Of a stretch of DNA of 64,000 nt, positions 56,767 through 64,000 are shown one piece after another; positions within the stretch are counted from its first letter, which is position 1, and each line of letters opens with the position of its first letter. The notes under the pieces were generated by a model. That model saw nothing but the letters and a program-made list of their open reading frames with translations, was not told where the DNA came from and made no database searches. The stretch covers positions 930,001 through 994,000 of the forward strand of contig NZ_CP027860.1 in assembly GCF_003015185.1 (NCBI RefSeq). Reading direction: 5' to 3'. The DNA comes from Ahniella affigens. GTDB taxonomy: Bacteria; Pseudomonadota; Gammaproteobacteria; Xanthomonadales; Ahniellaceae. A program made the translations under genes and the position numbers.

Positions 56767-57246
56767 TTAAGTCTTTCTACGCCTGGGTGTTGGCACAATC
56801 GCGCCGCCTGAAACCATGGCGACAGCGTTTCGTCCAGCTTGCCACTGCTTGTGCAGGAGCGTTAGAAATTCGGCCCGGTTGGAGCGCATCAGCGCGAGTG
56901 TCTCCGGTGGCGCGTCCGTTTCGAAATGCGCGGCAGACCAGAGCACCATTTCGACCAGCGTTGGTGCCAGCGCAAATCCGGCCTCCGTGAGATGGTAGTC
57001 GTGCTGTCGCGCGTCGTTTGGATTCGGCCATTTTTCGACCAAGCCCGTGGCGACCAGCGTGTGCAGGCGGTCGGACAGAATGTTCGTCGCGATCCCCTCG
57101 CCGGCGTTCTGCAGGGCCTTGTAGGTGTGGGCGCCCTTGAACAGGAGGTCGCGGACCACGAGCAATGTCCAACGGTCGCCAACAACCTCCAGCGCGATGT
57201 GAATTGGGCAGCCTGATCGCTGGGATGGGGGATTTAGCAGAGTCAT
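56767..57246 (-). CDS. HxlR family winged-helix transcriptional regulator
   Basis: About 159 residues. The family signature is clear: GCPIHIALEVVGDRWTLLVVRDLLFKGAHTYKALQNAGEGIATNILSDRLHTLVATGLVEKWP, with the leading Cys (redox or ligand sensing in some relatives). The C-terminal ~50 residues are basic (PTPRRRKT). The ATG at 57246 is preferred over an upstream TTG. Divergent from the MAPEG gene across a palindrome that probably binds this protein. Confidence 0.92.
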   Translation of the reverse strand: MTLLNPPSQRSGCPIHIALEVVGDRWTLLVVRDLLFKGAHTYKALQNAGEGIATNILSDRLHTLVATGLVEKWPNPNDARQHDYHLTEAGFALAPTLVEMVLWSAAHFETDAPPETLALMRSNRAEFLTLLHKQWQAGRNAVAMVSGGAIVPTPRRRKT

Positions 57247-57256
57247 GCGCCATGTT

Positions 57257-57273
57257 ACTTGCAAAACGCAAGT
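57257..57273. promoter_or_regulatory. Candidate HxlR operator in divergent promoter
   Basis: ACTTGC-AAAAC-GCAAGT is a perfect 6-bp inverted repeat 11 bp upstream of the hxlR-type gene's ATG and 35 bp before the MAPEG start. The ACTT...AAGT ends and odd spacer match known HxlR-family sites in general form. Confidence 0.6.
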
Positions 57274-57307
57274 GATGTATTACACTCAATGTGAGGGAGG
57301 ATCGACC

Positions 57308-57697
57308 ATGAGCATACCAATCGTCACGTGTTTCTTCGTTGGCCTATTGGCCATCATGCAGGTGCCCATGACAGTAATGGTGGGCTATCGGCGTCTGAAA
57401 ACCGGTATTCAGTTTCTCGACGGCGGCGATGTTGTTCTGTTGCGACGTATGCGAGCGCATGCCAATTTCACCGAGACAGTCCCGATGGTCCTGCTCGCCA
57501 TGGCGGCCGCCGAGATCACCGGCTTGCCTGCTTGGGCCCTTTGGACAGGCGGTGCCAGTCTGGTCATTGGCCGATTGCTTCATGCGGTTATTCTCGTTCG
57601 ACACGGCTGGGGCAATGGTCGTGCGTTCGGCATGCTCATGACCTTTGCGCCGATGCTCGGGTTTGGTGCGTGGAGTGTGTATCGAAGTCTGTTCTGA
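57308..57697 (+). CDS. MAPEG family membrane protein
   Basis: 129 residues with four predicted membrane helices and the MAPEG pattern (GYRRLKTGIQFLDGGDVVLLRRMRAHANFTETVPMVLLAMAAAEITG; the R-x-x-NF/E-x-x-P motif is diagnostic). Relatives are glutathione-dependent transferases and peroxidases. GAGGGAGG is a strong ribosome site 8 bp upstream. Probably regulated by the divergent HxlR protein. Confidence 0.92.
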   Translation: MSIPIVTCFFVGLLAIMQVPMTVMVGYRRLKTGIQFLDGGDVVLLRRMRAHANFTETVPMVLLAMAAAEITGLPAWALWTGGASLVIGRLLHAVILVRHGWGNGRAFGMLMTFAPMLGFGAWSVYRSLF

Positions 57698-57764
57698 TCA
57701 CGATTGTGCATTCGTAGCTGCACCAATAGCACGCTCGTTCCCCTTACATCGCGAGGCATGAACC

Positions 57765-58091
57765 ATGCCGTATACGCCAGAACTCGCCGAACGCATGCGT
57801 CTTGCATTGTCGTCCCGCTCTGACATTACTGAGAAGAAAATGTTTGGCGGCTACTGCTGGATGCTCAACGGGAACATGATCTGTGGCGTCGAAGTCGGTC
57901 GCTACATGTTTCGCGTGGGCAAGGACCTGGAGTCACTAGCATTGTCCAGGCCAGGCGCGACGCCGATGGACATTACCGGAAAGCCAATGCGTGGTTTTAT
58001 TTGGGTGGACGGACAACATGCCACGGGCGCCGCATTGCAGCAGTGGATTGCGCTGGCGGAGCAGTATGTCGGGACGCTGCCACCCAAGTAG
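57765..58091 (+). CDS. TfoX N-terminal domain protein
   Basis: 108 residues matching stand-alone TfoX_N proteins: ITEKKMFGGYCWMLNGNMICGVEVGRYMFRVG and MDITGKPMRGFIWVD. Full TfoX proteins regulate competence; single-domain relatives have no settled role. It follows the MAPEG gene by 67 bp and may be in the same transcript. Confidence 0.88.
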   Translation: MPYTPELAERMRLALSSRSDITEKKMFGGYCWMLNGNMICGVEVGRYMFRVGKDLESLALSRPGATPMDITGKPMRGFIWVDGQHATGAALQQWIALAEQYVGTLPPK

Positions 58092-58423
58092 CTGCGGGGC
58101 TCCGTTTCTTGATCCTTGACTTGCCGATCGCCCATTGCGTGATGAGATGGCAGCGCCTGTCGCCAAGCGCTGCGATCCGAGTGAAGCGAGCTCTGCTGAA
58201 CAGAACCACGCAACCAATGTCCAGATGCTCCACAATCCGGGGCCTTGCTGGCCCTAGAGCAAGGTGAGCAGGCTGGGTAGCAGTCGTGTGCGGGAAGTCC
58301 TTTTGACCACCAAGCCTTGCAAGCGATCCAAATCAGGAACGTGCCGCCAATTTGATGCGGATCAATCGATCGGGATCGGGTTCGCGTAATCTGTCGTCAC
58401 TTCGACAGCCTGGGAGTGCCGAA
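58092..58423. other. Intergenic region before the SDR gene
   Basis: 332 bp. Contains CCTTGCT-GGCCCTAG-AGCAAGG (58243-58264, perfect 7-bp stem, possibly terminating the TfoX-like transcript) and, further right, the FNR-type box listed separately. No gene. Confidence 0.6.
58352..58365 (+). promoter_or_regulatory. FNR/ANR-type box upstream of the SDR gene
   Basis: TTGAT-GCGG-ATCAA is a full match to the FNR/ANR consensus TTGATnnnnATCAA, centred ~65 bp before the SDR ATG. A weak -10 candidate (TAATCT, 58387) is centred ~31 bp past the box centre, as in class II activated promoters. Confidence 0.6.
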
Positions 58424-59197
58424 ATGGATCGCGTGCGTGGCAAGGTTTGTGTGATAACGGGCGGTGCCATGGGTATCGGTCGGGCGTGTGCGGAGCGGCT
58501 GGCGGGCGAAGGCGCGCGGATCGCGATCTTCGACGTTTGTGACACTGAGGGTGAGGCGCTCGTCGCGGCTCTGAGTGGGCGGAATGTCGAGGCCCGTTAC
58601 TGGCACGTGGATGTGTCGTCGGAAGCGGCAGTCTCGGCAGCCATGCAAGCGGCGCGCACCCAATTTGGGCGAATCGATGTCCTGGTCAACAATGCCGGCA
58701 TTTCTGGCGTCAACAAACCGACTCACGAAGTCACCGAAGCGGAGTGGGATCGCGTGCAGGCGATCAACGTCAAAGGCGTGTTCTTCTGCACCAAACATGC
58801 GATTTTGGCAATGAAGGCGGCCGGCGCCGGCAGCATCATCAATCTGTCATCGATTTATGGTTTGGTTGGTGGCCCCGATGTCCCGCCGTATCACGCCTCC
58901 AAAGGCGCCGTTCGGCTGATGAGCAAGACGGACGCGATCACGTACGCAGCCGACCGCATCCGCGTCAACTCGATTCATCCCGGTTACATCTGGACGCCGA
59001 TGGTCGAACACCACCTGCGAGCCAGCGGCGTTACGGACCTCGAAGCCGGTCGGCGCAATGTCGGAACACTGCATCCACTGGGTCATGTCGGCGAGCCGGA
59101 CGACATTGCGTGGGCGGTGGTGTATCTCGCCTCAGACGAGTCGAAATTCATGACCGGGGCGGAGCTGGTAATCGATGGCGGCTACACGGCGCGGTGA
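58424..59197 (+). CDS. Short-chain dehydrogenase/reductase, possibly FNR-regulated
   Basis: 257 residues: TGGAMGIG cofactor motif, DVSSE, NNAGISG, NLSSIYGLVGG with catalytic Ser, YHASK, and the C-terminal GxxLVIDGGYTAR of classical SDRs (FabG/glucose dehydrogenase-like). The substrate is not readable. The ATG at 58424 is chosen over upstream ATGs inside the FNR box region. Followed 52 bp later by the lipid transport operon. Confidence 0.92.
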   Translation: MDRVRGKVCVITGGAMGIGRACAERLAGEGARIAIFDVCDTEGEALVAALSGRNVEARYWHVDVSSEAAVSAAMQAARTQFGRIDVLVNNAGISGVNKPTHEVTEAEWDRVQAINVKGVFFCTKHAILAMKAAGAGSIINLSSIYGLVGGPDVPPYHASKGAVRLMSKTDAITYAADRIRVNSIHPGYIWTPMVEHHLRASGVTDLEAGRRNVGTLHPLGHVGEPDDIAWAVVYLASDESKFMTGAELVIDGGYTAR

Positions 59198-59249
59198 TTT
59201 TCGACCCGCATGGCCGACTTCTGGCGCATGCGTCGAGTAAGATCAGGTC

Positions 59250-60374
59250 ATGGAACCACGGCAGATTGAATGGCGCAAGGATGAGTCGGGCCGGTCGGTG
59301 CTCGCTGTGTGCGGCGCGTTCACGATGCCACACCTTTCCGAGTTGCTGCCGAGCCTCGATAGTGCGCGGATTCGGCCAGAGCGCTTGGACTTGTCGCAAC
59401 TCGATACGCTCGACTCTGCAGGGGCGCTGGTGCTGCTGCGGACCTTGGTGACTGACCGCGCCTACGTGCCGGCACTCGATCGAATCGATCACGCGAGGCC
59501 GGCCCATCAAGCGTTGTTGAAGCTGGTCGCGGAACGCGCCGCGGTACCCGTCAATCCACGCGCGGCGACGCGCCATTGGCAGGATTGGGTCATCAAGCTC
59601 GGCGAGGCGGTCAGTGGGTTTGGGAGCAAGGCCTGGCAACTCCTGGCGTTTCTTGGCACAGTGACCGCTTGCTTCGCGGCCATTATGCTTGGCCGGCGCA
59701 AGCTGCGGATGACGTCGGTCATTCACCACATGGAGCGCACTGGGCTCGATGCCGTGCCGATCGTGTCACTGCTGTGCTTTTTGGTCGGCGCGGTCGTGGC
59801 GTTTTTGTCGGCGACTGCGCTACGTGACTTTGGTGCATCCATATTGACCGTCGAGATTGTGGCGGTGAGCTTTCTGCGTGAGTTTGGCGTGCTCTTGTCG
59901 GCGATTCTGGTCGCGGGGCGCTCGGGATCAGCCTTTACCGCCGAGATCGGCTCCATGCGCAGTCGTGAGGAGATTGACGCGATACAAGCGCTGGCGCTCG
60001 ATCCGATCGAACTGCTCGTCATCCCAAGGCTCGTCGCGCTGCTGTTCATGATGCCGGTCCTGGCATTCATCGCGATGTTGTCGGGCATTCTTGGCGGCGC
60101 GTTGGTTGGCGCGACCGCGCTGGACATTTCGCCAACGATGTTTCTTGTGCGAATGCGCGACACCACCGAGCTGTACTACTTGTGGCTTGGGTTGCTCAAG
60201 GCGCCGGTGTTTGCGGTCCTGATCGCTGCAATCGGTTGCCTCGAAGGTCTGAAGGTGTCGGGCAGCGCCGAATCGGTGGGGCGGCACACCACGTCGTCGG
60301 TGGTGCAGAGCATTTTCCTGGTGATTGTCTGCGACGCGTTGTTTGCGGTGCTCTACATGAAGCTTGATCTATGA
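59250..60374 (+). CDS. mlaE: MlaE family lipid ABC transporter permease with N-terminal STAS domain
   Basis: 374 residues. The first ~100 form a STAS/MlaB-like domain (LDLSQLDTLDSAGALVLLRTL), and the rest is an MlaE permease with about five membrane helices and VEIVAVSFLREFGVLLSAILVAGRSGSAFTAEIGSMRSREEIDAIQAL. In E. coli the STAS subunit MlaB is separate; here the two are fused. The stop overlaps the ATPase start (ATGA). Confidence 0.94.
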   Translation: MEPRQIEWRKDESGRSVLAVCGAFTMPHLSELLPSLDSARIRPERLDLSQLDTLDSAGALVLLRTLVTDRAYVPALDRIDHARPAHQALLKLVAERAAVPVNPRAATRHWQDWVIKLGEAVSGFGSKAWQLLAFLGTVTACFAAIMLGRRKLRMTSVIHHMERTGLDAVPIVSLLCFLVGAVVAFLSATALRDFGASILTVEIVAVSFLREFGVLLSAILVAGRSGSAFTAEIGSMRSREEIDAIQALALDPIELLVIPRLVALLFMMPVLAFIAMLSGILGGALVGATALDISPTMFLVRMRDTTELYYLWLGLLKAPVFAVLIAAIGCLEGLKVSGSAESVGRHTTSSVVQSIFLVIVCDALFAVLYMKLDL

Positions 60375-61174
60375 ACGCGTCAATCGGAGCCAGTCAGAAC
60401 GTCATCGAAGTCCGTGGACTCGTGAACCGCTTTGGCGCGCAGATCGTGCATGAACATCTGGATCTGGATGTGCCCCGCGGCGAAGTCTTGGCCGTCATCG
60501 GCGGGTCGGGTGCGGGCAAGTCAGTACTCTTGCGTTCGATCATTGGCCTGCAGCAGCCGGCCGCAGGCAGCGTCAGCGTGTTCGATACCGACTTGCGGCA
60601 CGCAGCGCCCGCCGAGCGAGCGCGGATCGAGCGGCGCTGGGGCGTGATGTTTCAGGATGGCGCACTGTTCTCGTCGTTGACCGTGCTCGAGAACATCAAA
60701 GTGCCGATGATCGAGCATCAGCCGTTACCGCATGACCTCATGGATGAGATCGCACGCCTGAAGCTGGCCCTCGTTGGCCTGCCTGCCGACGCTGGACACA
60801 AGACCCCAGCACAGCTTTCCGGCGGGATGCGCAAACGTGCCGGCATCGCGCGGGCGCTGGCACTTGACCCAGAGATCTTGTTCCTCGACGAGCCAACGTC
60901 GGGGCTTGATCCGCTGGGTGCGGCTGCCTTTGATGAACTCGTCGTGACCTTGAAGCACAGTCTGAACCTGACGGTGTTTCTGGTGACGCATGATCTCGAT
61001 TCGATTTATACCTGTTGCGATCGTGTGGCCGTGCTCGCCGATCGGCATATCGTGGCGAGCGACACGCCGGACGCTATTGCGACCCACTCGCACCCCTGGA
61101 TTCGTCAATGTTTTGGCGGCCCGCGCGGCCGAAATGCCCAGAGCGCCCGCGCGCTGATCGGGCAAGGAGCTTGA
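60371..61174 (+). CDS. mlaF: MlaF family ABC transporter ATPase
   Basis: 267 residues: Walker A GGSGAGKSVLL, Q-loop VMFQDGALFSSLTVLENI, signature LSGGMRKRAGIARAL, Walker B EILFLDEPTSGLDP and switch VTHDLDS. Powers lipid movement by the MlaE-type permease encoded just upstream. Confidence 0.96.
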   Translation: MNASIGASQNVIEVRGLVNRFGAQIVHEHLDLDVPRGEVLAVIGGSGAGKSVLLRSIIGLQQPAAGSVSVFDTDLRHAAPAERARIERRWGVMFQDGALFSSLTVLENIKVPMIEHQPLPHDLMDEIARLKLALVGLPADAGHKTPAQLSGGMRKRAGIARALALDPEILFLDEPTSGLDPLGAAAFDELVVTLKHSLNLTVFLVTHDLDSIYTCCDRVAVLADRHIVASDTPDAIATHSHPWIRQCFGGPRGRNAQSARALIGQGA

Positions 61175-62146
61175 ATGGAAACGCATGCCCGCTATCTGCT
61201 GGTTGGCCTATTCTCACTGGTCGTGGCGATTGGCCTGATCGTGTTTGTGCTCTGGCTCGGCAAGTTGCAGCTGGATCGCGAGTATCGGGAATACGATGTG
61301 CGTTTTCATGAATCCGTGACCGGTTTATCCGTAGGCGGGCTGGTCCAGTACCACGGCATTCAGGTCGGTGAAGTGCGCCGTCTGACCCTGGATCCGAAAG
61401 ATCCTCGGGAAGTGCATGTCCGCATTCGCGTCGGCGCCGATACCCCGATCAAGGCAGACACGCGCGCGCAGCTCAGCTATACCGGTCTGACCGGCGTGGC
61501 CGTGGTCGAAATGTTTGGTGGTTCTCCCGAGTCGAAACTGCTGTATGAGGTGGACACGCGCGATGTGCCTGAGATCGACACCGTCCCGTCCACGCTCAGC
61601 GAACTGATGAGCGGCGGTAGTGGCGCAATGCACAGCGCGCAGGAGGTGATGACGCGCATTGCCGAAGTTCTCAGTGATACCAACATCAAGCGTGTCTCGG
61701 CGACCCTGGATCACTTGGCCGAGGTCAGCGGCAAATTGCGTGAAGATTATCCGGAAGCACGTCTCGCGCTACAGGATCTGCGAACCCTGGAGCAGAAGTT
61801 GACCACCGCGGCAGATCGCACGAACGCCTTATTAGCCGAGGTGCAATCCGGGATCGCCGGAAACACCAAGGACGACCCGAACATGATGGCGGACTTGCGT
61901 ACAACGATCGAGCAGATTCAAGAGGCAGCTCTGTCCTTGAAGCGCGTGTCTGACACCGGCGACCGCACGCTCAACGGCTTGGATGCACAAGCGCGCGGCG
62001 AACTCACAGAAACGTTGCGCGCGTTGCGCGAGACGAGCGAGAACCTCGCCCGCATCACGCGCGATTTTGACCGGGCCCCTGCCGGCTATTTGCTGCATGG
62101 CGACCCATTGCCCACGTACCAAGCCAAGCCGGAGTCCCGCCAATGA
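61175..62146 (+). CDS. mlaD: MCE domain protein (MlaD/PqiB-like substrate-binding subunit)
   Basis: 323 residues: N-terminal membrane helix (LLVGLFSLVVAIGLIVFVLWLG), one MCE domain (~45-125, RFHESVTGLSVGGLVQYHGIQVGEVRRL) and a long helical C-terminal region rich in heptads, likely forming a periplasmic coiled-coil barrel rather than the short tail of E. coli MlaD. AAGGAG precedes the ATG. Overlaps the lipoprotein gene by 4 bp. Confidence 0.94.
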   Translation: METHARYLLVGLFSLVVAIGLIVFVLWLGKLQLDREYREYDVRFHESVTGLSVGGLVQYHGIQVGEVRRLTLDPKDPREVHVRIRVGADTPIKADTRAQLSYTGLTGVAVVEMFGGSPESKLLYEVDTRDVPEIDTVPSTLSELMSGGSGAMHSAQEVMTRIAEVLSDTNIKRVSATLDHLAEVSGKLREDYPEARLALQDLRTLEQKLTTAADRTNALLAEVQSGIAGNTKDDPNMMADLRTTIEQIQEAALSLKRVSDTGDRTLNGLDAQARGELTETLRALRETSENLARITRDFDRAPAGYLLHGDPLPTYQAKPESRQ

Positions 62147-62736
62147 GTTTCGACGTTCGAAAGACACTTTTCGGCTTGACGATGATCGTTGTGGTCAGCG
62201 CGTGTAGTCTGGTGCCAAAGTCGGCGCCGAGCACGACGTTGCTGCTGCCGGTCCAGTTTGATGCGAGCAGTGGTACTTGGCCGGCCAATCTGCGCCCTGG
62301 TCGCGTGCAGGCGGCGTCGGCGTTGCGTACCGATCAAGTGCTCGTCGTGTCGGGTGCCCGATTGATGCAAGCACCGGGACTTCGCTGGGCCGCGGTGCCC
62401 GCCGATCTGGTGGGCGAAGCACTCTCCCAATGGCACGCGACGACGGCGCTAACGGGCACCCATTCTGCGCAAAGCGCTACGTTGGATGTGACCATCGACG
62501 CCTTCCAGTGGGAGGAATCTAAGGCCGTCGTGCTGGTAGCAATGCATGGCCAGTATCGCTGCCCGGACGGTGCGATCACCGACTTGCCTGGGGCGCCTGC
62601 AACCCTGCCAATGCCGTCTTTGCATGATCCCGATGCTTTGGCCGAAGCATTTGCGCGGGCAACCCAGAGGGTCGCGGGAGCCCTTCTGCAGCAGGCGAGC
62701 CAGCCGCAATGCGGGACACCGATCCCGCAGGGATAA
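62143..62736 (+). CDS. ABC-type transport auxiliary lipoprotein (PqiC-like)
   Basis: 197 residues with lipobox (VVVSACSLV, Cys ~19) and the PqiC/DUF330-like layout: LRPGRVQAASALRTDQVLVVSGARLMQAPGLRWAAVPADLVGEAL and a Cys pair (YRCPDG, QPQCGTP). In PqiABC such a lipoprotein forms an outer-membrane ring that completes the periplasmic conduit. Last gene of the operon. Confidence 0.88.
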   Translation: MSFDVRKTLFGLTMIVVVSACSLVPKSAPSTTLLLPVQFDASSGTWPANLRPGRVQAASALRTDQVLVVSGARLMQAPGLRWAAVPADLVGEALSQWHATTALTGTHSAQSATLDVTIDAFQWEESKAVVLVAMHGQYRCPDGAITDLPGAPATLPMPSLHDPDALAEAFARATQRVAGALLQQASQPQCGTPIPQG

Positions 62737-62760
62737 ACGCGTCCCGCGATGATGGGAATC

Positions 62761-63657
62761 TCAGCGGTCGCCGCTGCGCAAGGGCTTTTGGAACCAGAAG
62801 TCAGCGTAAGGATTGTCGTTGTACGCGCAAATCGGCTGAAAGCCGTTGCGCACATAGAGCGCCTGCGCTTCGTGGAGACTCCGGTTCGTATCCAGGCGCA
62901 GGTGCGTGAGTCCTGCTGCCTTGGCGCAAGTTTCCAACGTGTCGAGCAGACGTTGCCCAATGCCCAGCCCACGTGCCGCTGATGACACCCACATGCGTTT
63001 GATTTCGCCGATGCCGGGTTCGTTCACTTTGAGCGCGCCACAAGCAATGGGAACCTGTTCCAGACGGGCCAGCACAAACCAACCTCGCGGCGGGATCAGT
63101 TCGTCCTCGCGAGCCGATACCGACCGTTCTGGGTCAAATCCATCCGGGAACCGCCGCCGAAGTTCTTCGAAATAGGCCGCCAAGCAGGCTTGCGCGGCAT
63201 CACTGGCGGGGTCTTCCTGGCCAATCTGAACCGACGATGCCCGCAGCAAGCGCTCGACTTCACTCATGGCCGACAGCAAGCGCAGCCGATGTTTGTCGGA
63301 TAGCGGTTCCAGCAGCGACGCTGCCAGGTCGTTCGAGCGTTGGTCCAGCGTCGCCCAGAGCCTTTTGCCCTTCGCCGACAAGCGCAGGCGCTTGATGCGT
63401 GCGTCGTGGTCGGCGGCTTTGCTGCTGATGAGCTTCTCGGCTTCCAGTGCGCGCAGCATGCGGCTCAAGTAGCCGGAATCAAGCCCAAGGCGGGCGCGGA
63501 GATCGCGAACGCTGCAGCCATCGAGACCGATCTCAAACAGCAACCGGGCCTCGGCCAATGGGCGGCCACTGTCCAAATAGTTGCCGTCAAGCAAGCCAAT
63601 GCGTTGCGAGAGCGTCCGATTGAACCGGCGAACCTGATGAATGTGCCCGATTTCCAT
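62761..63657 (-). CDS. Fused MarR-type regulator and GNAT acetyltransferase
   Basis: 298 residues: residues ~1-145 are a MarR winged helix (LGLDSGYLSRMLRALEAEKLISSKAADHDARIKRLRLSAKG) and ~150-298 a GNAT domain with acetyl-CoA motif SSAARGLGIGQRLLDTLETCAKAAG and DTNRSLHEAQALYVRNGFQPI. This bifunctional form is a known family; its target is unknown. The ATG lies inside a perfect 12-bp palindrome, a likely autoregulatory operator, and there is no normal Shine-Dalgarno. Convergent with the Mla-type operon, 24 bp away. Confidence 0.93.
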   Translation of the reverse strand: MEIGHIHQVRRFNRTLSQRIGLLDGNYLDSGRPLAEARLLFEIGLDGCSVRDLRARLGLDSGYLSRMLRALEAEKLISSKAADHDARIKRLRLSAKGKRLWATLDQRSNDLAASLLEPLSDKHRLRLLSAMSEVERLLRASSVQIGQEDPASDAAQACLAAYFEELRRRFPDGFDPERSVSAREDELIPPRGWFVLARLEQVPIACGALKVNEPGIGEIKRMWVSSAARGLGIGQRLLDTLETCAKAAGLTHLRLDTNRSLHEAQALYVRNGFQPICAYNDNPYADFWFQKPLRSGDR

Positions 63658-63681
63658 TCTCTGACATTAGTCAGAGAATGG
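63654..63681. promoter_or_regulatory. Perfect palindrome over the MarR-GNAT start codon, candidate operator
   Basis: CCATTCTCTGAC-ATTA-GTCAGAGAATGG has perfect 12-bp arms. The gene's ATG is formed by bases 63657-63655 within one arm, so binding by the MarR domain would block initiation. Confidence 0.75.
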
Positions 63682-63766
63682 ATTCAGGTCAAGTCCGTGC
63701 ACAGACCGTATCGGGGCAATGCGCCCGCACCATCTTGTCTTAGCGCGGCGCGCCGAGGAGGCGATC

Positions 63767-64000
63767 TCAAGTGTTGGCAGCGCTTTCGTACTGTCGCTTC
63801 AGGGTCTGCCAATGGCTCCAGAACGACGGTGCCTGAGTGCCATCGATCAGCGCCACCAGAATATCCAGATGAGCGTGCCAGCCCGCGCCGACCATGTGGC
63901 GCATCGCCAGATTGGGAATCGCTCGGTGCGTGAGGCGGAGCAACACGCCAGCGCTGCTTTCGCTCAAGTCGATCGTGACCTCGCCGACCCCAGGCCAGTC
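63767..64000 (-). CDS. SRPBCC/AHSA1 domain protein, C-terminal part (cut by window edge)
   Basis: The frame is open to the right edge and reads DWPGVGEVTIDLSESSAGVLLRLTHRAIPN...GAGWHAHLDILVALIDG, the last two strands and C-terminal helix of an AHSA1-type START-fold protein; the GW-x-x-x-L helix is typical. The N-terminal ~80 residues lie outside. Same strand as the MarR-GNAT gene, 109 bp upstream of it. Ligand unknown. Confidence 0.85.
   Translation of the reverse strand, partial: DWPGVGEVTIDLSESSAGVLLRLTHRAIPNLAMRHMVGAGWHAHLDILVALIDGTQAPSFWSHWQTLKRQYESAANT

Overview
The window is GC-rich, densely coding chromosomal DNA from a gammaproteobacterium, most likely of the order Lysobacterales (Xanthomonadales). 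Pointers are the pairing of asmA with mutY, coaD close to a YfhL-type ferredoxin, the gloB / methyltransferase / rnhA / dnaQ neighbourhood, endonuclease-type mutL, REP elements of the GTAGGAGCGGCTTCAGCCGC kind with their own REP-associated tyrosine transposase, and an Achromobacter/Lysobacter-style lysyl endopeptidase. This placement is inference from gene content; no rRNA or tRNA gene was seen. Most of the window is core metabolism and information processing, and I found no prophage, CRISPR array, plasmid or integrative element.

Layout. 1-5.6 kb: edge of a probable aspartokinase gene, mutY-asmA-ftsY (minus), rsmD, coaD, a small lipoprotein, ferredoxin. 5.6-11.2 kb: ggt, mutL, a DUF1684 lipoprotein, a phasin. 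11.2-14.0 kb: a long non-coding stretch with a copy of a dispersed repeat, then a secreted protease with PKD and P domains. 14.2-17.2 kb: a TetR regulon (tetR, SDR, MDR oxidoreductase, thioesterase) with two matching palindromic operators. 17.3-21.5 kb: a minus-strand molybdenum hydroxylase operon (iorA-like, iorB-like, xdhC, MobA-like). 21.8-27.7 kb: selO, a propeller-sensor diguanylate cyclase, speE. 27.9-32.2 kb: NarL-type two-component system followed by eptA. 32.5-37 kb: 2OG oxygenase, htpG with a heat-shock-like promoter, a REP array and a multiheme cytochrome c.

37.2-44.3 kb: dnaQ, rnhA, methyltransferase, gloB, mltD, then a remarkable intergenic cassette of five consecutive hairpins inside short terminal inverted repeats, and a large secreted PD40 propeller protein. 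44.4-52 kb: dnaE, putA and a translationally coupled lipoprotein. 52-53.2 kb: a five-copy, exactly 115-bp tandem REP array beside its RAYT transposase. 53.5-58 kb: guaB-guaA, an HxlR regulator divergent from a MAPEG protein across a palindrome, a TfoX-like protein. 58.1-64 kb: an SDR behind a perfect FNR box, a four-gene Mla/MCE lipid transport operon with a STAS-MlaE fusion, a MarR-GNAT protein whose start codon sits inside a perfect palindrome, and an SRPBCC gene cut by the window edge.

The most unusual material is non-coding: the five-hairpin cassette and its shortened relative at 11.4 kb, the RAYT/REP array with dimeric higher-order structure, and regulator operators that overlap start codons. 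The coding genes are mostly recognisable families.
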